A stretch of DNA of 31,364 nt from Chara braunii (taxonomy: Eukaryota; Streptophyta; Charophyceae; Charales; Characeae): NCBI GenBank assembly GCA_003427395.1, contig BFEA01000556.1, positions 403,025 to 434,388 of the forward strand, given 5' to 3'. Both the position numbers and the translations under genes were made by a program. The notes beneath the pieces are model-generated. The model was not told where the DNA came from and searched no databases. It saw nothing but the letters and a program-made list of their open reading frames with translations. Of the stretch, positions 18,444 through 28,441 are shown in pieces (position 1 is the stretch's first letter; each line of letters begins with the position of its first letter).

Positions 18444-19500
18444 TCACCCCTTGTGCAGTGCATTAGGCTTACGTCCTGTAGCGGTATGAACACTACTATT
18501 GTATGCACTTGCTATCTTGCATAAGTTCTCGTCCCAATCAATCTGATCGGGTCTCACATACATGCGCAAAAGTTGTTTGCACAAACGGTTCATCTGCTCA
18601 CTTTGTCCATACGTTTCAGGGTATCATCCTGACGACATGGTCAGTCGTGTACCATATGCTTCCATAAGCTTTTGCCATGGCATACTTGTGAACCTAGCAT
18701 CACGATCAGATACAATAGAGAGAGGAAAACCATACTCAGTTACCCATCACAGCTGAAACTTTTGGATGAGAAGTTTTGTTCGCGCTTCTGCGGGAAAGGG
18801 AATAAATATGGCATATTTAGAGAAACGATCCACAATAACCATTACTTGACTATTGTCATTCCGGCTTTTGGTGAGGCTCATGAAATCAATCGAGATAGAC
18901 TCACCTGGTTCGCTAGGAATCGGTAATGGTTTCAGAAGACCAAGTGGATTCTCATGTGAAGGTTTGTTCCTCTGACACACCAAACATGTACGAACATAAG
19001 TTAGTACGTCTTTTATCAATCCCTACGACTCAAAGCGTTCTCTAAGCTCTGCGTAAGTTTTCTTGAAACCATGTCCTACAAAGTCATGACATTCCCCAAT
19101 CATCAGACTTTTGATTTCTTCTTGATGAGGAATACACAATCTTTGTTCAATTTGGTCTAACAAGAAAAGCAAATCATTAGTCACTATATTGTCGGGAAGT
19201 AGAAATGGATCTTTCGCAAGGACATCCATGATACGTTTCCAAATAGGGTCAGTAGTAGATCTCTGATGAATCTTATCTTTCAAATCACTCCCAACATTTA
19301 GGTAAGAGACAAAAGTACCAAAGAAATCGCAACGTCTGGACAATGCATCTGCAACCACGTTAGACTTACCTTTGATAGTCTTCAATGAAAATCGAAAGTA
19401 TCAAGGAATGCAGACCAACGTACTAACTTATCATAGAGTCTAGGCTGTATCTTTATCCACTTCAGAGCAGAGTGGTCTGGATACACAGCGAAGTGCGTCC
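18444..19500 (-). pseudogene. Chromovirus RNase H end and integrase (zinc domain, DDE core)
   Basis: After a further shift near 19390 the frame runs in one phase to the chromodomain. KGKSNVVADALSRR closes RNase H. The integrase zinc domain shows H...H in ECHDFVGHGFKKTYAEL and CLVC about 33 residues on. Core residues are Asp in SISIDFMSL, Asp in SIVSDRDARF and Glu in GQSEQMNRL, so the DDE triad is present. Stops interrupt it at TAG 19025-19023, TGA 18749-18747, TGA 18626-18624 (inside the YHPET-like block) and TGA 18446-18444 (at a usual Trp after HKG). The enzyme joined cDNA to the host genome. Confidence 0.9.
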
Positions 19501-20103
19501 CTAACAAGTAGTGCTTCCACGTGTCAGCGCAAAGACTAAGGCATATAGTTCTCTTTCATAGGTGGAGTGGACGACCTTGTCTGATGGTAGACGTGCAGAC
19601 ATAAACTCAATAGGTCTATAACCATGACCATCGTTTTGTTGAAGGACTGCGCCAATCCCATACTGACTTGCATCAGTAGTAACGATGAAGGGAAGAGACG
19701 GATCAACAATTTTCAAAACAGGGTAGTGAGTCAACGCATACTTTAACTTCTTAAAGGAGGACTCACAGGCCTTGTCCCACAACCAGAGAGTGTCTTTTTT
19801 CAATAGTCTTCTCGTTGGTGCGGCAATCTGTGAGAAGTTTCTTACAAACTTTCTATAATAGCTTGCCAAACCAAGGAAAAATCGTAACTCAGTTACATAC
19901 TTAGGTCGTGGTCAATCTCTAATTGTTAATATTTTCTTTTCTTCGGGCCTTAGGACCTCCTCGTTCACTATATGTCCAAGGTGTAAGACTTCAGACTTAT
20001 TGAACTCATACTTCTTTGGATTTAGCTTGAAGTTGTCTTCCCGCAACTTTCCTAATACGAGACACAAGTGTCTTTTGTGATCTTCTAGTGTCTTACTGTA
20101 CAC
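19501..20103 (-). pseudogene. Chromovirus RT connection and RNase H
   Basis: The thumb/connection reads LEDHKRHLCLVLGKLREDNF, HLGHIVNEE and PEEKKILTIRD. At 19914-19912 TGA replaces a Trp codon usual before PRPKYVTELR, and the frame continues in phase to FFLGLASYYRKFVRNFSQIA. RNase H follows: FIVTTDASQYGIGAVLQQ (first Asp), RPIEFMSARL and YERELYALVFAL (Glu). A shift near 19512 breaks the frame before the next Asp block, read from 19500 to 19440 as YPDHSALKWI. RNase H removes the RNA template during cDNA synthesis. Confidence 0.9.
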
Positions 20104-20758
20104 TAGAATGTCGTCGAGATAGACAATGACGAACTGGTCTAACCATTGACGAAATAGTTCATTCGTTAGTCAGTCTGGAAGGTATAACCATGAACTCGTA
20201 GTGATCATACCTAGTTTGGAACGCAGTCTTATGTTGATCCACGGGATCCACCTCGATTTGGTGGTATCCAGACATCTTACTGAAAAACTTGCAGCCCTGC
20301 AACTGGTCCAACAAGTCGTCAATGCGTGGAAGTGGTTCGGCGTTCTTAACAATGACAGTATTCAACCCTCTGTAGTCAATACAAAGACGCAACTCACCTT
20401 CCTTTTTGGGCACAAATAGGACAGGGGCACCATAAGGAGAGGAGCTAGGGCGAATCCATCCTTTTTTTGTTAAGTCCTGCAACTGCTTTTTGAGTTCCTC
20501 AAGTTCCCTATGAGACATTTGGTAGATAGGGCCATTGGAAATCTTACTTCCAAGAATAGTTTCAATTGTGTGCTTGATTGCACGTTCAGTTATTCCTGTT
20601 GGTTCGGTTTGTAGATCTTTATACTCCTCCAGGAGTTTTTCAATCGAAGGAGGATAGAAAGTAGAACATTCACCTGCCTTCTTCACTAAGACCATTATTT
20701 CTTCCTTTTCCAATTTCTTCTTTGAAACCATTGATCGAAATGTTAGTAACTCATGCAA
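20104..20758 (-). pseudogene. Chromovirus reverse transcriptase, palm and fingers
   Basis: Blocks in order: [92 protein letters not shown], then in another frame LFRQWLDQFVIVYLDDILVY. Motif C (YLDD) is intact. Motif A is not: the family reads FSK-I/L-D-L-x-SGYHQ, and here FSKM runs straight into SGYHQ, so the metal-binding Asp is gone, as if nine bases were deleted in phase (about 20273). A second deletion between LTN and ELFR near 20165 removes the following helix and shifts the frame. This RT cannot be active as assembled. Confidence 0.92.
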
Positions 20759-20883
20759 CAGAAAGACAAACTCGAGTCAGAGTCAGACTTATGATGCAGT
20801 TTGATTGGTTTCAACTCGGAATATGCATCCCTTAGTTGTACGATTTTCTTTTTGAACTTGATTTCTGGGTTGGCTTCCTCGTG

Positions 20884-21440
20884 TCAGTCCATACCCAAAA
20901 TAAAATCAAAGGTTAAGTTCTTTTCCACAAGGAAGGATACTTCGTGTAGAATCTTTTTACCTTCCTTGGTTCGGAAACGGCACTTAACACGATCGACACA
21001 CTGCGAGATAGTGATCGTGCTTCTGTCTGCCAAAATAGACGTGATAGGTCGAGACAGATCTTTCACTTTCATTTTGAGATGCAACATGCGGATTGCTTTC
21101 TCGGATATGTAGGATCGCATCAATCCTGAGTCCAATATTGCACCTACGCGTTTATGTGCAATCTCTAAATCTGCGATTAATAGGTCACCCTTAGACTTAG
21201 ATTTCTTAGCCCACGAGCTCCGTAGTGCCAGCAACTCCTTACCGAGCTCGTCAAGAGAGTCGTCCAGAGAGAGTGCATAAGACAAGTTCAGGGTGTTCCG
21301 GACGATGGGCTGAAGAAGAACCATCCTCTGCCATGTCAAAGGGTTGAAAGGGTTAGTAGGCGCCTTACCTTTTTCTACATCCAAACCCTTAGACTCAGTA
21401 GGAGCAGATGTTACTCCTATTGGTTGCACGCTTCTGGGTT
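20884..21440 (-). pseudogene. Chromovirus protease (retropepsin-like)
   Basis: This aspartic protease cleaves the Gag-Pol polyprotein. The active-site region reads VGAILDSGLMRSYISEKAI: DSG is kept, but the usual Ala after it is Leu. The second signature FDFILGMD is present, and in this family a Trp follows; here the next codon is TGA (20886-20884), the G-to-A form of TGG. Upstream residues (LTWQRMVLLQPIVRNTLNL, then a Lys/Ser-rich stretch) are linker. The frame continues in phase after the stop (HEEANPEIKFKKK) before a shift near 20770. Confidence 0.85.
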
Positions 21441-21716
21441 TCGGATTAACGAGCACCAAGCAAACACATGCCCTGTCGTGCCACACTTCAGGCACTGCAC
21501 GTTGTCCATCCATTCCTGCCACGTTTCTCGTGACAGGCTCATCTTTTCCCACAGTCTCCCGGCCGCAATTCCGGGATGCTCTGGGAATGAGCGTGGTCTC
21601 TTCTTCTTTACCGGCAGTCGTGGTCCCCCCTTGTTCACCACAACAACAGTGACTTCCCCCTTCCCAGACTCGCTGCTGCTTGCCACACCCTCGGCCTCCA
21701 ATGGCCACTTCTCCAC
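21417..21716 (-). pseudogene. Chromovirus nucleocapsid zinc knuckle
   Basis: A Lys/Arg/Pro-rich lead (PRLPVKKKRPRSFPEH) precedes CLKCGTTGHVFAWC, an exact CX2CX4HX4C knuckle that binds the RNA genome. The frame stops at 21417 after EACNQ, while the protease lies in another frame that overlaps this one. It could be a simple frameshift mutation or a remnant of Gag-Pol frameshifting; the general decay of the element favours mutation. Confidence 0.85.
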
Positions 21717-21749
21717 AGTATCGTCATCAAAGACGACAAGGGTGTGGTC

Positions 21750-22377
21750 CTAGCGCTTTTGGCGCCAAAGTATCCGCTTGCCTGATCCTGCACCACCACC
21801 AAACTTCACAACAGATGCATACGATTTTTTTACCTGAGAGGTCATTTGCTCCCTCTGCAGAGCAAGATCGTGAAACTGCCTGTAATTATACTTACCGGAT
21901 TTTGACTTTGCCACGAGTTGTCCTCGAATGGCTTCGGGCAGAGCACGAGAATAGATATATAAGACTTGGTTGTCCTGCAGGTTCAATCCAGGAACTGCTT
22001 TAGGTTCAACGTTGCAGCCCACACCCCAATATCATCAAACCCGTTGCGTTGGCTTCAGCCAAAACCCATTCCTTTGCTTCCCCCCCAAGACAAGAAGTAG
22101 AGAAAGCAACTTGGGACTCGGGTGCAACAGGTGCCGTACTACAATATGTCTGTATCTCAGCAATCCACAACAACAAATTTTCACCCTTGCTATTGCTGAA
22201 TGTGAAAGACAATTTCATCTTGACTTTTTCTTTCTTCTTAGCTTTCTTAAGTTGTGGGTTGGTGTGCTTTTTGTCTTCGGGAGACTTCGGCGGACTCGAA
22301 GGCTCCCCTTTTTCTTCCGGTTTCTTTTCGTTCGGTTTCTGAATCTCGCCATTGAGAAACTTGATAGCATCTCTCAT
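21750..22377 (-). pseudogene. Chromovirus Gag, capsid-like part
   Basis: This begins in phase after the TAA at 22399 (MRDAIKFLNGEIQKP), passes a Lys/Pro-rich linker, then shows the retrotransposon Gag pattern FSNSKGENLLLWIAEIQTYC followed by GGEAKEWVLAEA. A shift near 22010 moves to the frame VPGLNLQDNQVLYIYSRALP and YRQFHDLALQREQM. Compared with related Gag proteins, the stretch between EWVLAEANA and VPGLNLQ seems short, suggesting a small internal deletion. The last residues are Gly/Lys/Arg-rich. Confidence 0.8.
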
Positions 22378-22398
22378 TAATTTCTTTGGTTTTTCTTT

Positions 22399-23118
22399 TT
22401 ATCCTGTTTTGACTTCCTCGACCACCTGATGCTTTCCTTTGACAAGATTGGTGATTGTTCGTAGTCCCGCGGCCACATCATCAATCTGTGTCTGCATTTG
22501 TTCACCGTACTGATCAATTTTCATCTCAAGGTGAGCTAAGTAGGTCACCAGTTGAGCCAAAGAAATTTCCTGATCTTCTCCTTCGGTCTTGATAACAGTT
22601 TGTCTGACTTCTTGGATTTTCTTCTCTTGCTGTTCACTTTTTTTCTTTCTCAATTCTTCTTTCCTTTTCTTCTCCTTCTCAAGTGTTTCCTCTGGTTGTC
22701 TGATATTTTCATCCACAATTTCTTCAGACACAATTATTTCTCTCTCCTCTTTTCGGTCTACAATCCTTCCAAGTTGCTTAATGATATACTTATCAATTGC
22801 CTGACGACATTTAATTAGTACATCATGAACCCGTATGACATCGGTGCCTGTTTCGGCCTGTTCTATAGCAGCTCGTACTGCCTTCAAATCGAACTTGTCT
22901 CGCACGTATGCCTCAGCTTCGGCACCTACGCCACGAAGGTCAGAAATTAGTTGGTCCAAGCGGGCATTCAAACCTTTCTTTCTTTCGTCCACTTGGTGCC
23001 TGGTTCGGGGATCAGGGGTCTCCTCATCAATGTCGAAAATAAGTGAGACTGGATAGAAGAGAAAGGGAATACATCGACTAAGCACCGATAATTTCAAACA
23101 ATTCCAGAAGAGAGACAT
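22399..23118 (-). pseudogene. Chromovirus Gag, N-terminal part
   Basis: This is a structural polyprotein segment. I take the ATG at 23118 (MSLFWNCL) because the open frame above it begins only at a GTG. The first 27 residues are hydrophobic, unusual for Gag, so the true start may be nearer DIDEETPDPRTRHQVDE. The rest is strongly charged and helical, with Glu/Lys-rich coiled-coil stretches (EEREIIVSEEIVDEN, EKEKKRKEELRKKKSEQQEK). The frame ends at TAA 22401-22399 but resumes in phase (KEKPKKLMRDAIKF), so the stop is a nonsense mutation inside Gag. Confidence 0.72.
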
Positions 23119-24143
23119 CGTGATGTACGTCTGCCGCACAATGAATTATCAAATAATAATAATAATAAATTCCACGGCCGCACTATTCTACAACAACAAG
23201 AATTCCAATCAATCGAAGAAGACAATAAATACAATTATTTCTAATTCTAACTACTGTTGTTCTTTGTCTGTCTATGTGATGACGTTCTAATTAAGAGTGT
23301 ATAGGTACCACCTCAGGCCCGTGTGAACACACAAGTAAGTACGCACAACACCACAACACAACGAACGACAGGTAAGTATGCCAACATCAATCAGCAAGAC
23401 AATTTATCAGCTTCTTCTTCTTTTCTCTGCGTCGTTCCTGGTGTCAATGCGATACCGCACCCCTGTTGACAGTTGGCACTACAGTTGTCCAGTCAGTCGT
23501 TCTATCAGTCGTACCACCTTCGTCTTCAAGCTGCAACTCTTACTTGGCAGCCACCTGCCTGCCACGTGTCATCCCTGGTGTGCGAACATAGCAGATCTGC
23601 CACGTTAGCACATGAGTGTCTAATCAATCAATGGTGGGATACTACGTCAACAAATGTGTGCTCTGCCATTTCCTCGCGTTTTGGTGTGATACCGTCACTG
23701 TTCCAGCCAATCAAATCAATGCCACGTTAGCCAATGGAGCCAATGCCATGTCAACAGGCTCAATCGTGTACGACACCTGCCTGCCACGTCAACAATTAAC
23801 CTTGATGTCCAAAGGTCACGTCAGCATCTGTATCAGACTTGGTCGCGCCTCAGCTGCTAATACAGCATGAGAATGCCACGTCAGCAATCTCCAGTAACCA
23901 AGTCTATAGACGTGGCACATGATATGCCACGTCAGTGTGGGATCGCGATGCCACCTCACTATCACGATTCTGGCTGGCGCGCGGTCACTCTTGATCGCGA
24001 CCCCGATTGCCACATCAGCAATCACATCGGGATCTGGTCTTCTTGCCAGCGAAGTCCGTGCCACTTCAGCAACACCTACCTTCTTCGTCGTTGTCCACGT
24101 CAGACCTTGTTGGCATCACATCGGTCATCGTCGTCAGGAGTAA
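23119..24143 (-). other. Chromovirus untranslated leader
   Basis: About 1 kb separates the primer site from Gag. It holds an (AAT)n tract near 23153-23168 and, on the + strand, a very good donor-like CAG|GTAAGTATG at 23372 (probably irrelevant to a - strand transcript). Many copies of the CCACGTCA motif lie between 23561 and 24100. The + strand frames are short and without domains. Leader length is within the family range. Confidence 0.6.
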
Positions 24144-24600
24144 GCTTCGATACCAAATTGCAATGAACCCAGATCGTGAAGACACTTGTCAACCATGCAA
24201 GCCCGGATGAATATAAACCTGCTGATGATCATCAATAATCATAATCGTGTCCAGATAGAATGAGATGGGAGAATCGTACACAGACAAAAAGAGAGAGGAG
24301 GGAGAATAGACTTAGAGAGTGGAGAGACAATGCCCACTTCTGCTTCAAGCTTCCTCCTCGATCACCACTTCAAATAATCAATAGTCTGAACGTACATATG
24401 AAGTTCTAGTACAACGTGCCACTTGGCACGTCAATCAGTCCTCATCAGCACACTGGAGCAATGTCGACCTCAAGATTACCAGGTATGAATCAAAACAGTT
24501 CTGCCAGTCACGTAACCCAGCCATGTTAGCAACAGTACACGTGGCAAGCTGGCAACGGCCACGTCAACAGCAACGCGTGGCAGCTGCCACGTCAGCATAC
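23561..24600. repeat. Cluster of degenerate TGCCACGTCAGCAA motifs
   Basis: More than fifteen copies occur, mostly in the orientation GCCACGTCA on the + strand (TGACGTGGC on the element's own - strand). Examples: 23561, 23599, 23721, 23783, 23875, 23925, 24009 (CCACATCAGCAA), 24059 (CCACTTCAGCAA), 24093, 24418, 24558 and 24585; some are inverted (GACGTGGCAC at 23909). Spacing is irregular, 35-150 bp. TGACGTGGC is the ACGT-core site bound by plant bZIP factors. The cluster spans both leader and presumed LTR. Confidence 0.8.
24144..24155 (-). other. Candidate chromovirus primer binding site
   Basis: On the - strand this reads TGGTATCGAAGC, 10 of 12 bases of the Met-tRNA type site TGGTATCAGAGC. 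It follows an LTR-like end, ...TTCATTGCA, after three bases. Its position upstream of Gag and its orientation are right for this element, which raises confidence above sequence match alone. Confidence 0.55.
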
Positions 24601-24840
24601 CCAGAAGACCATAGCAGGCCAGCCACCATGTTGAGCCAGCAATGCGTCGCCGTAATCACCCAAGTGCCAACACAAAGCCAGCGTCCCACCAGCGTCGCCG
24701 CATCAAGCCAGCGTTGTCGTCAACGCGTGAAGTCAGCATTGACGCAAGACTGAATGAATGTCAAAGTCAAGAAGCCAGCGCTTATGTAGCATTGACGCGG
24801 GGTCTGGACCTCGGATGCTGCATCCCTCAGCCGTCAAGAT
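24159..24840 (-). mobile_element. Presumed 5' LTR of the chromovirus (outer edge unknown)
   Basis: The inner edge (CA at 24160-24159) is set by the primer site. A TATA-like TTTATATTC lies at about 24219-24209 on the - strand, and further ACGT-core motifs occur at 24411-24595. The outer edge is not visible: no second LTR exists in the window for comparison, and the 24840 limit is only where LINE-like sequence may begin. Nothing coding is seen. Confidence 0.4.
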
Positions 24841-24984
24841 CTCAATGCAAATAACGGCCCAGATTGGCCTGAAACCAAATTCCTTCTGGCCTTGATGTTG
24901 TCTGGGTACCTGCGCACAAGAAGTGAGTGTATCCAACCAAGGGCCTGGGCAAGGTACCTTTGACATGACAGTTGAGTTAGACTT

Positions 24985-25275
24985 TTGATTTTCCCACAGG
25001 CTGTGTATGGTCACACTGCCTGGTGCAGGCCGAGTTTGGCCTGCGTCGTCTGGGCTCCGTTTCGACGGCCCAGACTGCTGCAGAACACGGGTTACTGCAT
25101 GGCAACCGAAAAGCAGCCGCATTCGACTGGGTTCCAAAATCTGCTCCTAGCACCCTGTACCGGTCCAGCAGAAGTCGACAACGCCAGATGGAGAGCGCCC
25201 AGACAACAAGATGAAGACAACCAGCGGATCCAAATCATCCAATACCCCGCCGCCACCACTGTAGCTAATGTCTAG
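24985..25275 (+). pseudogene. LINE copy B, end of ORF1 (tentative)
   Basis: The open frame ends with TAG at 25273-25275, overlapping the ORF2 ATG by eight bases (ATGTCTAG), the same arrangement as in copy A (ATGGATAA). That geometry is the main reason for the call. The protein is Arg/Gln/Pro-rich at its end (RWRAPRQQDEDNQRIQ), comparable in character but not clearly alignable with the copy A ORF1 tail. No zinc knuckle is visible upstream. The start shown is simply the beginning of the open frame. Confidence 0.4.
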
Positions 25276-26284
25276 CTTCAGATTGGCCACATGGAATGTG
25301 CGGGGACAAAGCGACACCTCAGGAAGGCACAAGAAGACCCGTCGGAAGACATGGATGCACGACCAAAGAGTGCAAGTGTTGTTGTTACAGGAGACCAAGT
25401 TAGACGAAATAAGGATCAGCCAATTGGGTAGCTGGTGGAGAGGCCCACAACTCTGGTCTCTGACCGAAGGAACCAAAGGTGGCTGTGCCATTCTCTTCCA
25501 CCGCAACCTTGAGCTCGAGATACTAGACCAAGACGTAGACATCTGGGGTCATTGGGCCTGGTGCAAAATCCAACTAGGAGCCGAAGAGTGGGTCTTGATG
25601 ACAGTTTACGCTCCATCAGACCCAAGGGAACGGCAATCTTTTCTAGAAGAACTACCAGTCGTGGTCCCTGCAGCTGACAATCTCATCCTTGTCGGTGACT
25701 TCAACGTGGTGCTTACACCAACCCTCGACTCCCAAGAGGTGGCACCAAGGAAGACTGACACCACTATGCTCGCCAACTTCATGGCAGGTTGCAGCCTGGT
25801 AGATACATTCAAAACTACTCATCCGGGTGAACCAGGTTATACCTGGTTCTCCTCTCAGACCACTGCAGACCGCCAACCACCAAAACGGAGGCTAGATCTA
25901 ATCCTAGCAGCAAAAGCACCCTGGGACGCACTCACTGAGGTGGAGCAATCAATTGAGTCTGTGTCGGATCATCGGCCTGTGACTGCCTGCTTTAGACTGG
26001 CCGATCAGCTGCTGAGGGGGCCGGGCACCTTTCGGCTGAATACGGAGATGCTAAAGGACCCCAACGTGCTGCAATGGGTGGAGGGCCACTGGAACAACTG
26101 GCTAAACGAAAAGGGCGACTTTGAGGCAGAGGAGGAATGGCTGCAAACAGGTTTTCGGATTGTCATGCGTGCTTTGGATGTCTTCTCCAGGATCAAGGCC
26201 AAGGGCAGAAGAAATGAGGAGGACAAGTACAGATCCATGATAGCTGAAGTGGAGGCGGAGTTGGACAAACACCCCCTGACATAA
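25268..26284 (+). pseudogene. LINE copy B ORF2: APE-like endonuclease and linker start
   Basis: The target-nicking endonuclease has motifs in order: LATWNVRGQSD (Asn), LLLQETKLDE (Glu), LMTVYAPSDPRE, LILVGDFNVV (Asp, Asn), GYTWFSSQ, KRRLDLILA, SVSDHRPVTA (SDH with catalytic His). All expected active-site residues are present, so this domain looks better preserved than in copy A, which has LDH. The ATG at 25268 follows an in-frame TAG two codons upstream. The frame stops at TAA 26282-26284 and continues in phase with LYWQHRRDH, so the stop is a nonsense change, plausibly CAA to TAA. Confidence 0.93.
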
Positions 26285-27508
26285 CTTTACTGGCAGCATC
26301 GAAGGGATCATGCCCTCCAGCGATTAGAGACCATCCAAATTGAGCAGCAAGTGTTGTGGGCCAGCAGATCACAAGAGCGAGGTATGATTACAAGGGACCA
26401 TATGTCAAAAGACACATTCAAACGAATCTGCCCGCCAAGACCCCACAGCCTCATGAGAGAAATGCACCACCCTTTCTTTCACGAGGCAACCCCAGCAAAG
26501 GACTCAGCAGCAATAGGAGAGTACGCCCTCACTTACTTCAAGGACATCCTTACCTCACGAAGACAACCCGACGTCCCACTGCAGCAGCTAAGAGAAGAAA
26601 ACGATATGTGGCAGCACACATCAGCAAGACTACCATTGGAGGTCAGCAGACAACTGGAGGAACCTTTCACCTTGGAGGAGCTACGGCAAGCAATCAGGAG
26701 TATGGCTAGAGGGAGGAGCCCGGGATCCGACGGCCTCCCCATCGAGTTTTATGAAGCCACTTGGGACCATACCGGACCGATCCTACTAAACAGCTACAAC
26801 CAAACTGCCCAGGGCAGCACCCTGACCAATGATATGAAGTTGGGCATCATAACTTTGATCTACAAGAAAGGAGATAAGTGCAACGTCCGAAATTGGCGCC
26901 CCATATCACGTCTCAATGTGTCATACAAGATTCTTGCCAAGCTCCTCGCGAGAAGACTAGCACCGTACCTTCCTGCGCTGGTGCATGGGAACCAAGGCGC
27001 CTTCGTTTAGGGGAGGTCCATCGCATAAAAATATGCTCATGGCAGTTGGAGCTTTGGAGATAATACAGAGGGAGAACAGACAAGTGTTAGTGGCAATGTT
27101 AGACTTAAGACCTACGACCGGGTAAACTGGTCGTTCATCCTTGCCACGTTGGAACACATGGGCTTCGGTCCTATGCACAGACATTGGGTATGGGAGCTTT
27201 ACAGTGGGGCAACGGCGACAGTCAACATCAACGGGTTTCTGTCTCAAACTTTCACTTTGATTAGATCTCTCATACAAGGCTGCCCGTTGGCATCTCTTCT
27301 ATTCACGCTGCAAATGGAGGTCTTTCTCAATGCCTTCAGAGCCTCCTCTCGTATTTGTGGGTTGGACCTCGGGTGCGGCGACCACATGGTGACCGGAGCC
27401 ATAGCTGACGACTTGCTGCTTACTATGGAAGCAACTCCCGACTCAATGCAAGAAGCTAAGAACCTCCTGGACAGCTACGCGCAACTGTCGGAAGCCCAAG
27501 CCAACTAG
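26285..27508 (+). pseudogene. LINE copy B ORF2: linker and reverse transcriptase
   Basis: After the linker (KDTFKRICPPR, HHPFFHEATP, YFKDILTSRR), RT begins with FTLEELRQAIRSMARGRS, PGSDGLPIEFY, IYKKGDKCNVRNWRPISRLN and GNQGAFV. TAG at 27008 stands where copy A has Gln (FVQGRS). The phase then slips by one base near 27028 and about four bases are missing near 27108, within the motif A block (MLDL is kept, then YDRVNW-like residues in the restored phase). Motif B is RSLIQGCPLASLLFTLQ and motif C is AIADDLLLTM with both Asp. TAG at 27506-27508 replaces a Trp (copy A: VNWNKS). Confidence 0.9.
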
Positions 27509-28441
27509 GAGAAATCCATTTACTTTCTGCCAGCAAACTACGAGATACCGGACGCCGATTGGGGCATGCAGGGGGTCCCACCCGAGACCTCAGAAAGGCA
27601 CCTGGGCATACAAGTATCGTTGACGAGTGCACAACCGAAACAACAGTCGATCCTCCGCGCCAGAACAAATGCCAGTATCCAGAAATGTAGAGTGGTTGTC
27701 GGAATTTCACTATTGGGTAGAGCCCTGCTGCTAACCTTTGTTGTCTTCACACAGATATGGCACATAGCAGTTGTCTGTCTCCTTAACAAGCCAACGACCA
27801 AGCTCATAACTTCAGACGCCGCGCTGTACTTATGGAGACCGGCAGCACAAGAGGACCAACGCGTCATCTCCAAGTGTGTCTGGCATAAGATAACAGCCCG
27901 GAAAAGTCAGGGGGGACTGGGCATCATCGACCCCTATAAGCAGAATCTAGCACTGTTAACCAAATGGTTGCAGAAGGCAGCAACTCAGGCCGAGCGCAGA
28001 ACTTGGCAAACAGTGTTTGAATACCTGTTGCAGCACGACCTCTCCCTAACAAGGAAGGAGGACGTCTGGGCCACCATCTTCATGGACTCATTCCGGCGCA
28101 GACAACCGCGATCCCAGTTAGCTGGATCCTGCTGGACAGCCTGGAGAGCACTGATTCCCCCCTACATGAAGCAACCAACCACCAAGGAGGAGGTGCTGAG
28201 ACAAATCTTGTTCGACAACCTGGAGATCAGATCCCCGCAGGGTAACCAGTTCGCAGCAACGGCTGCACCGGGAGCTTTTGGTAGAAGATGGACGGAGAGA
28301 GGTGTGACAAGAATAGCGAACCTATGGGATGACGATGAGAAAGACTGGCGGTCAACTGATGAGCTCAAGCTGAAGCTAAGAGGCCTGCCCAACATTTTAG
28401 AAAGAAGACAGCAGCTGATCTCAGCCATCCTAGATCATTGA
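27509..28441 (+). pseudogene. LINE copy B ORF2: post-RT region
   Basis: This is in phase with the RT. It begins EKSIYFLPANYEIP, with HLGIQVSL (RT block FLG-V/I), GRALLLTFVVFTQIW, YLWRPAAQED, SQGGLGIIDPYKQN and PPYMKQPTTKEEVLRQ. It aligns along its length with copy A and links the polymerase to the C-terminal zinc finger. TGA at 28439-28441 follows LISAILDH; the phase continues with LELLTLEAP, so this is another nonsense codon, probably TGG to TGA. Confidence 0.88.

Larger units (their letters stand above)
17781..24159 (-). mobile_element. Ty3/gypsy chromovirus, decayed, lacking a 3' LTR
   Basis: The order on the - strand is primer site (24155-24144), leader, Gag, zinc knuckle, protease, RT, RNase H, integrase, chromodomain. 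Integrase downstream of RNase H defines Ty3/gypsy, and the C-terminal chromodomain puts it in the chromoviruses. At least seven in-frame nonsense codons and several indels interrupt it, and RT motif A has lost its Asp. LINE copy A begins within about 120 bp of the last codon, so the 3' end and 3' LTR are missing here, either lying beyond the LINE or deleted. Confidence 0.93.

Noticed and set aside
17781-21440. TGA read as Trp (altered genetic code)
   Set aside because: Three TGA codons sit at usual Trp positions in pol, but TGG encodes Trp throughout the same proteins, TAA and TAG also interrupt, and frameshifts plus a lost catalytic Asp show ordinary decay.
21417-21716. Programmed Gag-Pol frameshift between zinc knuckle and protease
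   Set aside because: No slippery site with a following structure was recognised, and many frameshifts elsewhere in the element make a mutation far more likely.
23561-24600. CRISPR array made of CCACGTCA repeats
   Set aside because: The motifs are short, degenerate, irregularly spaced and in both orientations; there are no uniform repeats or spacers, no cas genes, and the setting is eukaryotic.
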